DNA of 11,377 nucleotides from an uncultured Candidatus Saccharibacteria bacterium. Lineage in GTDB: Bacteria > Patescibacteriota > Saccharimonadia > Saccharimonadales > Saccharimonadaceae. Positions 6,464 through 11,377 of the stretch are shown piece after piece. Every line of letters begins with the position of its first letter. The first letter of the stretch is position 1. Position numbers and translations under genes: made by a program. The notes below the pieces were generated by a model that saw only the letters and a list, made by a program, of their open reading frames with translations, had not been told where the DNA came from and ran no database searches. The stretch covers positions 1 to 11,377 of the forward strand of contig CALBWN010000045.1 of the NCBI GenBank assembly GCA_937974295.1. The letters are read 5' to 3'.

Positions 6464-7073
6464 ATACCATTACTGTATCACAGCAGCGAGGGAGGTCGCG
6501 AGGGGTAGGATTGGTGTGCTGCATATTACTGGACTGTTTGCGTGGATTGTTTGGGCATCGAGCACACAGATCGTAGGCATTTGGTGGTAGATCACCAGGG
6601 ATAGCTCTGCGGTAACCGCAGGACTCAGCAATTGACTGACTGTTGCTGTTGCAAAAGGCGTAAGGAATAATATCTTTCTCTAGTGCTGCACTAGTTAAGG
6701 TCTGGAGTAGTGCACGGCCAATGCCACGCTGTTGATAATCGCGATCGACGATTAAGCTATTCACCTCAGCCATTGCTTGTGGACTATGGCCGCCATTAGG
6801 GTAGTGTATTGTTGGGTCAAGGATGCCGACATAACCAACAATGAGTGGCGCATCACTCTCATCGAGCGAAAGGCAGGCAAGTACACCAAGATACCTAGCC
6901 ATAATTTCTTCGGGGGTGAATTCGATCATGAGCGCACCTTCTTTGTCGCGATTTGCGATCATTGCCGCAACGCGTTCGGCAGCGGTAGATTGATCTGCTT
7001 CGGATAACTCCCGAAATGATATAATATCCAGCTTGGCCGACTCTCTTGACCTAGATGTAGTGATGGTGCTCAT
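6423..7073 (-). CDS. GNAT-family N-acetyltransferase with cysteine-containing C-terminal tail
   Basis: A 216-residue protein with a GCN5-related acetyltransferase core, which moves acetyl from acetyl-CoA to an amine. Motif A is clear: AEVNSLIVDRDYQQRGIGRALL (about 102-123) includes the acetyl-CoA pyrophosphate loop. The following helix and strand, ending in SNSQSIAESCGYRRA, give motif B with its usual 'N..a...e..GF' shape. The last 45 residues are not part of the GNAT fold. They contain Cys170-x2-Cys173 and Cys197-Cys198, which might bind a metal. The gene overlaps the next minus-strand gene, a peptidase, by 41 nt. A near-leaderless promoter precedes the ATG at 7073. The acceptor substrate is unknown. 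Confidence 0.88.
   Translation of the reverse strand: MSTITTSRSRESAKLDIISFRELSEADQSTAAERVAAMIANRDKEGALMIEFTPEEIMARYLGVLACLSLDESDAPLIVGYVGILDPTIHYPNGGHSPQAMAEVNSLIVDRDYQQRGIGRALLQTLTSAALEKDIIPYAFCNSNSQSIAESCGYRRAIPGDLPPNAYDLCARCPNNPRKQSSNMQHTNPTPRDLPRCCDTVMVYDDNHTIQNHAAA
6472..6480 (-). promoter_or_regulatory. Extended -10 box of the M20 peptidase gene
   Basis: On the minus strand TG-A-TACAGT ends 9 nt before the peptidase ATG (6463), giving a leader of 1-2 nt. It lies within the coding end of the acetyltransferase gene, so it would be an internal promoter of a two-gene unit. Confidence 0.42.
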
Positions 7074-7082
7074 ACAATTATT

Positions 7083-7091
7083 TTTATATCA
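7083..7091 (-). promoter_or_regulatory. Extended -10 box of the acetyltransferase gene
   Basis: On the minus strand TG-A-TATAAA ends 10 nt before the ATG at 7073, so the leader would be only 2-3 nt. No Shine-Dalgarno sequence is possible in that space. Confidence 0.52.
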
Positions 7092-7210
7092 TGAATTAAT
7101 AAAAATAACAAGATTATCGAACAAAGGCAAAATAATTAGCAAACAAGCTTAGAATGACAACAACAGAGGCCAGTAATTTCATGATAATACTTTCTCTCAT
7201 CGCAATAGTA

Positions 7211-7219
7211 TGCTATAAC
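7211..7219 (+). promoter_or_regulatory. Extended -10 promoter of the gene at 7227
   Basis: TG-C-TATAAC is an extended -10 box ending 8 nt before the ATG at 7227, predicting a leaderless mRNA. No recognisable -35 box is present at 17 nt (TTTCTC). Confidence 0.58.
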
Positions 7220-7226
7220 AAGGTGT

Positions 7227-8063
7227 ATGAGACGATCCCCAGAAACAACCCTAGACAATTCATATTTCACTTTAGTTGCAGTAGATTTTCACAATCGGAT
7301 GGAAGACGTGGGAGATGCTCCCTATACTGTGGTTGGTGGGCTCGGTTTACACGCAGTCACTCATGCCGAGGAGATCGATTGGGATAATCGTATGGTACGG
7401 ATTGGTAATATCTACCTGCCGCGGCGGCGTGAGAATAATGGCACGGTGCGAGATCTCGACACATTAGTGCATACGACAGATACAGTAACAGCATATCGAG
7501 ACGAGATGGAAGATGCGCTGGGTGGACTGCTTGTCCCTTCGGCATTTGGCCTCAAGCCGTATGGCACTCCGCTGATGAATACACTCAAAGGTTTGAGCCA
7601 TTTCACTGGTGATCGCTACCTCAAAGAGGGTAACGGAGGTGAAAAGGAACTTTACTGGCGTCTTGCTGGCAGCGAAACGAAGATTCAACTTGAAAGCCTT
7701 GACCCTTGGCGTATCGAGCAAGATGGTGAAACAGTTTGTAATATCCTTGGCCCCGTTGCTCAGCTTGGTGCGTACATGAATCGATCGATTACTGGTGTGC
7801 GCAAAAAGGACGAAGAGAAACTAACAGGGCTCACGAACGTTGTTATGCCAAATGGCAAGATCAGCGATATCCCAACGGAATATCGCGAGCAATTTTTTGC
7901 CTTTGTTGAGCAAGCAGAGAAGGTCAAACAGGCGCGACAAAAACTTGGTTTGACTGCGCTCAAAGCGCACCTCTTGAGGTATCTTGAGGGGAAAGACTGG
8001 GCTGTTAAGCTTGCTCAAGGCGAGCACGATCGTTTGTTCCGGCCATTTACTGGCAAGCAGTAG
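7227..8063 (+). CDS. Conserved-type unknown protein, possible nucleotidyltransferase fold
   Basis: A 278-residue soluble protein. The N-terminal half has TVVGGLGLHAVTH (about 34-46) followed by VRDLDTLVHTTD (about 74-85). A Gly-Gly loop followed later by an Asp-x-Asp strand is the metal-binding pattern of the polymerase-beta-like nucleotidyltransferase fold, here with about 38 residues between the two elements, longer than in minimal members. The central part has GDRYLKEGNGGEKELYWRLAG and further aromatic and charged motifs I do not recognise. The C-terminus (about 210-270) looks helical and charged. The extended -10 box just before the ATG supports the start. It is 21 nt upstream of uvrC, but uvrC has its own promoter. 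The gene is secure; the fold assignment is a motif-level inference and no substrate is suggested. Confidence 0.68.
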   Translation: MRRSPETTLDNSYFTLVAVDFHNRMEDVGDAPYTVVGGLGLHAVTHAEEIDWDNRMVRIGNIYLPRRRENNGTVRDLDTLVHTTDTVTAYRDEMEDALGGLLVPSAFGLKPYGTPLMNTLKGLSHFTGDRYLKEGNGGEKELYWRLAGSETKIQLESLDPWRIEQDGETVCNILGPVAQLGAYMNRSITGVRKKDEEKLTGLTNVVMPNGKISDIPTEYREQFFAFVEQAEKVKQARQKLGLTALKAHLLRYLEGKDWAVKLAQGEHDRLFRPFTGKQ

Positions 8064-8071
8064 CTTCGCGC

Positions 8072-8077
8072 TATAAT
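8072..8077 (+). promoter_or_regulatory. -10 box of uvrC
   Basis: Consensus TATAAT ends 8 nt before the uvrC ATG at 8085, in the short gap after the preceding stop codon. The transcript would be leaderless. No convincing -35 box is visible at normal spacing. Confidence 0.62.
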
Positions 8078-8084
8078 AGAAAGT

Positions 8085-9722
8085 ATGAACGCCGCCCTCC
8101 ACGCCAAGCTCAAAACATTACCTCGCAGCCCAGGAGTATACTTTCATAAGTCAGCCAGTGGGGAGGTGATTTATGTCGGCAAGGCAGCAGTGCTGCGCAA
8201 CCGAGTGCGGCAGTATTTTCAAGATTCGCGTGGACGAGATAATAAGACCATGGCACTGGTGGCGGAGATCCACGATACGGATTGGATTGAGACCGAAAGC
8301 GAGGTGGACGCCCTCTTTCTGGAAAGTGAGATGATCAAGCGCTACATGCCACGCTACAATGTGCTGCTGCGCGATGATAAATCACAAACCTTCGTGCGGA
8401 TCAACATGAAGAGCCAGTGGCCAGTGGTGAGCTTGACGCGCAACCCAGCGGATGATGGCGCTGACTACTACGGCCCCTTCTACAACGGCTTTGCGCTTAA
8501 AAAGGCCCTGCGCCACCTGCGGCCAATCTTCCCGTACCTAACGCGTGAGCGCCGGCCTGGGCAGTCAAAGCTAGACGAAGATTTAGGCCTGAGCCCCAAA
8601 GCCAGCGACGGGCCGCTAGTATACAAAGCCAACCTACGCACGCTGATAAGCTACATCAAAGGCAACCGCAAAGCCATCGCTGCCGAGCTTGAGCGCGATA
8701 TGAAGACGGCCGCCGGGCTGCACGAATTTGAACGGGCCGCCCAGCTGCGCAACAAGCTGCGCGCCATGCAGGAGCTGCAGCGCCGGGTGATGTTTGGCGA
8801 TAAGGAATTTTTGGCTATTAGTAAGGATCGGGCCTTGGCGGACTTGACCACGCTGCTGGGGCTAGCCGGCGAACCAACCCGCATCGAAGGCTACGATATT
8901 AGCCACATGAGCGGCCGCCAGGTGGTGGCGAGCATGGTGGTGTTTCGCAATGGGGTGAGTGACCGGGCCGAGTACCGCAAGTTTAAAGTCAGCGAAAAAA
9001 ACGACGACACTGGCAATATGCACGACGTCATCTTTCGCCGCCTGAGTGAGCGCCATATCAAAGGCTGGGGCACGCCGAGCCTGCTGCTGATTGACGGTGG
9101 CAAAGGCCAGCTGGCGGCAGCGATTGCGGCCCGTGATGCGCGTGGGGTGCATGTGCCCATCATCAGCATTGCTAAGCGCGAGGAAGAGATCCTGGTGCAC
9201 AAAACTGGCTCGCAGGTGGGGCTGGCGTATATTCACCAGCTACAAGCCGAGCACCCGAGCGGTATTACCGTCTACGAGGACGGCGATGTCTATGTGATTA
9301 ACCTCCACCCAGGGCAGCGTAACGCTGGCGCGCACTCCAAGAATTTGCGGGGTAGTGCCGCGGTGTATGAGCCAGAGGCGGCCCACGCTGCCTCTGCCGT
9401 GCAGGAACAACCAGCCAGCAGTACCAGCCAGGTAGCTACCACGCCGCTTGCAGCCAGTGATATTACTAAGCTCTTCCAGCGCATCCGCGACGAGTCGCAC
9501 CGCTTTGCCGTCAGCTACCACACGGCGCTGCAGCGCAAGGCTGGTGTCAAGAGTGCGCTCGATAGCATCCCCGGTGTTGGCCCCAAAACCAAGCAGAAGC
9601 TCCTGCGGCAGTTTGGCAGTGTGCGCGGTATTATGCGTGCCAGCCAAGCAGATCTAGCGGCAGTGGTGGGGGAGATGCGTGCGGCGCAGATCCGGCAGGG
9701 GCTAGCAGTCGATCAGAAATAA
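8085..9722 (+). CDS. uvrC: UvrABC excision nuclease subunit C
   Basis: UvrC makes both incisions around a lesion in nucleotide excision repair, working with UvrA and UvrB. The N-terminal GIY-YIG nuclease is complete: GVYF (17-20), YVGKA (30-34), Arg40 and Glu80 in LFLESEMIK. The UVR domain that binds UvrB lies at about 203-232. The RNase H-like nuclease has Asp271 in YDISH, Asp337 in LLIDGGKGQ and His472 in RDESHRF, the expected triad. A helix-hairpin-helix follows with SIPGVGPKTKQKLLRQFGS (about 494-512). Two oddities stand out. There is no cysteine anywhere in the 545 residues, so the cluster-binding segment is lost. About 70-75 extra residues, partly Ala/Ser-rich, sit between EEILVHK (about 366-372) and the catalytic His. 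The gene looks more GC-rich than its neighbours. Transcription is probably leaderless. Confidence 0.96.
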   Translation: MNAALHAKLKTLPRSPGVYFHKSASGEVIYVGKAAVLRNRVRQYFQDSRGRDNKTMALVAEIHDTDWIETESEVDALFLESEMIKRYMPRYNVLLRDDKSQTFVRINMKSQWPVVSLTRNPADDGADYYGPFYNGFALKKALRHLRPIFPYLTRERRPGQSKLDEDLGLSPKASDGPLVYKANLRTLISYIKGNRKAIAAELERDMKTAAGLHEFERAAQLRNKLRAMQELQRRVMFGDKEFLAISKDRALADLTTLLGLAGEPTRIEGYDISHMSGRQVVASMVVFRNGVSDRAEYRKFKVSEKNDDTGNMHDVIFRRLSERHIKGWGTPSLLLIDGGKGQLAAAIAARDARGVHVPIISIAKREEEILVHKTGSQVGLAYIHQLQAEHPSGITVYEDGDVYVINLHPGQRNAGAHSKNLRGSAAVYEPEAAHAASAVQEQPASSTSQVATTPLAASDITKLFQRIRDESHRFAVSYHTALQRKAGVKSALDSIPGVGPKTKQKLLRQFGSVRGIMRASQADLAAVVGEMRAAQIRQGLAVDQK

Positions 9723-9776
9723 ATATCTATCTCATTATAAAAACCAGCATGGATACTACACAGATGTGCAACCACA

Positions 9777-9785
9777 TGCTATAGT
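9777..9785 (+). promoter_or_regulatory. Extended -10 promoter of the gene at 9792, with adjacent dyad
   Basis: TG-C-TATAGT ends 7 nt before the ATG at 9792, so the mRNA would be leaderless. TACACA at 9757-9762 is a possible -35 box (four of six, 17-nt spacing). ATGTG (9764-9768) and CACAT (9773-9777) form a 5-bp inverted repeat with a 4-nt loop between the boxes, a possible but weak operator. Confidence 0.5.
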
Positions 9786-9791
9786 ATTGGA

Positions 9792-10304
9792 ATGGAAAAT
9801 CTCAAGACTACCACCGATAAAAATGATTCAAAAGCCGCACTCACGAGCGAGCACGAACGGCAATGCAAGGTCGATGCACTCCTCGTCTTTAGTGATGAGT
9901 CGGGCCAGCAACGCTGGAGCGACCTACGCACGCGTTGCCAGCAGCAAGAGCTTGATGCGCAGACCGTAGCCGATGGGCATCAACGCTATGCATACGCAAT
10001 CCAGACCAACGCGGCAATGGACTTTGCTGCTGATGTTGCAAAGGATATACAGAGAGGCTTGCACGAAGCAGGGCTCCGTAGCTCGGATAATGAGAAATCT
10101 GCGGCTGCGCTGCTGACGCCAGAGCTTGTCCGTAGTGTGTTGACAGACGTATTGGAGTATCAGCACTATAGCGACATCGATCCTGAGACGTGCTACATGG
10201 GCTTTAATATGCTCGCACTTGCTGGTTGGAAGTATAGCGAAGAGCTTCACGCAGTATTAGACCAGCTCGCTGCCGAAGAAACTACCGAACGCATAGCATC
10301 ATAA
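9792..10304 (+). CDS. Hypothetical small acidic helical protein
   Basis: I do not recognise this 170-residue protein. It has no signal peptide or membrane segment. It is rich in Glu, Asp, Gln and Ala and looks largely helical, with a charged, probably flexible first 25 residues. Notable stretches are ALLVFSDESGQQRW (about 29-42) and a C-terminal CYMGFNMLALAGWKYSEELH (about 133-152) containing two aromatic clusters. A -10 box immediately before the ATG and bacterial-looking sequence through the whole length support it as a real gene. It stands alone between uvrC and the convergent lipid-kinase-like gene, so the context gives no functional hint. Confidence 0.68.
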   Translation: MENLKTTTDKNDSKAALTSEHERQCKVDALLVFSDESGQQRWSDLRTRCQQQELDAQTVADGHQRYAYAIQTNAAMDFAADVAKDIQRGLHEAGLRSSDNEKSAAALLTPELVRSVLTDVLEYQHYSDIDPETCYMGFNMLALAGWKYSEELHAVLDQLAAEETTERIAS

Positions 10305-10362
10305 CAAATAGAAGACTATAACCTAGCAAACTTGCTGATGTATGCACAAAAGCAGTAAGTAA

Positions 10363-11280
10363 TCAGGGCAGTACAACCCGAATCGCCTTTGCCGGGTCTT
10401 TATACGCGCGAATTGTCGATACCCCTTGCAGCTTGGCGTGTTCTCCCTCAGTCTGGGCGAGGATGGTGGCTGGCTCACGGAAGGTGAGTGTGATGTCAGT
10501 GATTCTTTCGGCCGGTGTGTGGCCCGTTACGGCACTGTAGGCAAAGGGGATATTTTTCCAGACCGACGAGAAGTCAGCTTGATGGTAGCCAAAAAAGTCG
10601 GTCTGTGGGTAGTCAATCGACGAGCGAATCATACGTCCCATGCATTGGCTATTGATCATCATCACATCGGTTAGACCAGTCTGTTCTATGGTAGAGAGGT
10701 TGGTTGTGAAGGGCGGCAAGAAGGTGTTATGCGCGCGCAGGTAGGTGGTGGCAACTTGCCCCATGCTGCGTACAAGCTTAGTGTGGGGTGGTGTGCGGCG
10801 CATGCGTTCGCGCGATGCCGTGCTGGCGAAGCCGCTGGCAATCAGAGCAGTCAGGCCGAGTGTCATATAGCCAGGGGCGTATCGCCATGGCTCGCCATTT
10901 ACCTCAATAGAGAGCGGCTGATGAATAATAGTGTGGCGATTGGCCTGCAACAGTGGTAAAGGATCGCGCTGGCCTCTCGCTAGATCGTTACAATTGCCAT
11001 AGCCAATAAAGCTATACACTGCGCCATCAAGCCCCGCCCTCAGCCCCGCATTGACCACCTGCGTGCTCGTCCCATCACCTGCCGCACTGATGATATGAGC
11101 GTCATCTGGGAGGCGATCGGCAAGATCCTTGATGTTGTCTTCCGCCCGTGAAAAACGTGTCGTTAGGGTGTCGTATGTAATGCCCGCTGTACCAAGCCGG
11201 CCAAACACACCAGCCTGCACCTCGCGATGGCGGGTGCTATAAGGGTTCTGAACGATAACAAGCTTACGATCATACGTCAT
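10363..11280 (-). CDS. Diacylglycerol kinase / YegS-type lipid kinase family protein
   Basis: A 305-residue protein of the diacylglycerol-kinase catalytic family, which phosphorylates lipid hydroxyls with ATP on the inner membrane face. The order of motifs is right: NPYST (12-16) in the first strand-loop; AAGDGTSTQVVNAGL (66-80) for the nucleotide-binding GGDGT...N loop; GYGNCNDLAR (93-102) for the usual GTGND.AR loop; and EGEHAKL (278-284) in place of the late D-G-E motif of the C-terminal beta domain. The first Gly of GGDGT is Ala, and the second loop has Cys within GNCND. Both are tolerable but unusual, so activity is likely but not certain. The ATG at 11280 lies directly after a terminator hairpin belonging to the upstream tRNA gene. 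The substrate (diacylglycerol, undecaprenol, other lipid) cannot be told. Confidence 0.85.
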   Translation of the reverse strand: MTYDRKLVIVQNPYSTRHREVQAGVFGRLGTAGITYDTLTTRFSRAEDNIKDLADRLPDDAHIISAAGDGTSTQVVNAGLRAGLDGAVYSFIGYGNCNDLARGQRDPLPLLQANRHTIIHQPLSIEVNGEPWRYAPGYMTLGLTALIASGFASTASRERMRRTPPHTKLVRSMGQVATTYLRAHNTFLPPFTTNLSTIEQTGLTDVMMINSQCMGRMIRSSIDYPQTDFFGYHQADFSSVWKNIPFAYSAVTGHTPAERITDITLTFREPATILAQTEGEHAKLQGVSTIRAYKDPAKAIRVVLP

Positions 11281-11312
11281 AGAAACAAAAACACACTCCT
11301 ATACTGAGTGTG
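11281..11312 (-). terminator. Rho-independent terminator between tRNA-Gly and the lipid kinase gene
   Basis: On the minus strand CACACTC pairs with GAGTGTG in a perfect 7-bp stem (arms at 11306-11312 and 11292-11298) with a 7-nt loop. TTTTTGTTTCT follows at once. This is a good intrinsic terminator for the tRNA transcript. The T-rich tract runs straight into the ATG of the kinase gene at 11280. Confidence 0.75.
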
Positions 11313-11322
11313 ATCCTCCTTG

Positions 11323-11377
11323 TGGTGCGGGTAGAGGGAGTCGAACCCTCGTCTCATGCTTGGGAAGCATACATAAT
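11323..11377 (-). tRNA. tRNA-Gly(CCC), 5' part outside window
   Basis: Read on the minus strand, the window contains the 3' part of a tRNA. The anticodon arm has a 5-bp stem (TATGC with GCATG, the first pair G-T) and the 7-nt loop TTCCCAA, so the anticodon is CCC for glycine. The T arm is GAGGG-TTCGACT-CCCTC. The 3' acceptor strand TACCCGC is followed by discriminator A and an encoded CCA (11325-11323). The 5' acceptor strand, expected to be GCGGGTA, and most of the D arm lie beyond the right edge. Confidence 0.93.

Larger units (their letters stand above)
7074..7226. promoter_or_regulatory. AT-rich divergent promoter region
   Basis: This 153-nt gap separates the minus-strand acetyltransferase from the plus-strand gene at 7227 and is the most AT-rich stretch of the window. 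It holds one extended -10 box for each direction. The 9-mer TTCATGATA occurs on plus at 7178-7186 and on minus at 7087-7095. In the minus copy it overlaps the acetyltransferase -10 box. No coding gene is evident. Confidence 0.55.

Noticed and set aside
7154..7387. A 77-codon plus-strand frame beginning in the divergent promoter region.
   Set aside because: It overlaps the better-supported gene at 7227 in another frame and shows no recognisable protein features.
8168..8180. GCAGCA/TGCTGC inverted repeat.
   Set aside because: It lies inside the uvrC coding region and is explained by codons for Ala, Val and Leu.
10325..10336. AGCAA-AC-TTGCT dyad between the convergent genes at 10304 and 10363.
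   Set aside because: The loop would be 2 nt and no T-tract follows; too weak for a terminator.
1..11377. Mobile elements, CRISPR arrays, toxin-antitoxin or phage-defence operons.
   Set aside because: I looked for transposase or integrase motifs, regularly spaced repeats, and paired small toxin/antitoxin genes and saw none. An integration next to the tRNA-Gly is also not seen: no integrase and no repeat of the tRNA 3' end within the window.

Overview
The window reads as ordinary, compact bacterial chromosome with 13 protein genes and part of one tRNA gene. Composition is mixed, roughly half G+C by eye. TGA serves as a stop codon for several genes, so the standard bacterial code fits. Most genes carry a -10 box whose last base lies only 7-8 nt before the start codon, so their mRNAs would have no leader or almost none. 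Only one gene has a textbook Shine-Dalgarno sequence. Together with the small housekeeping and hypothetical genes, this makes me suspect a Candidate Phyla Radiation lineage such as Saccharibacteria. That is inference; no marker in the window proves it.

Left part, plus strand (1-4530): the 3' part of an apolipoprotein N-acyltransferase-like membrane nitrilase; a six-helix membrane protein; an AraC-type regulator; then VOC (glyoxalase-fold) and DUF1905 genes whose stop and start codons overlap, followed by DUF1697 and an immunity-protein-like gene, also overlapping. The pairs look like two short transcription units, each with its own promoter.

Middle (4531-7226): a uracil-DNA-glycosylase-family gene on plus faces an M20 metallopeptidase on minus. 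The peptidase overlaps the end of an upstream GNAT acetyltransferase gene by 41 nt. An AT-rich divergent promoter region separates the acetyltransferase from the next plus-strand genes.

Right part (7227-11377): a possible nucleotidyltransferase-fold protein, uvrC, and a small soluble unknown protein on plus; then on minus a diacylglycerol-kinase-family gene preceded by tRNA-Gly(CCC), which runs off the right edge. A terminator hairpin lies between the tRNA and the kinase start codon.

I found no multi-gene defence system, mobile element, CRISPR array or biosynthetic cluster. The points most worth checking are the repeated leaderless promoter layout, the cysteine-free UvrC with an internal insertion, and the terminator set immediately before the kinase gene.
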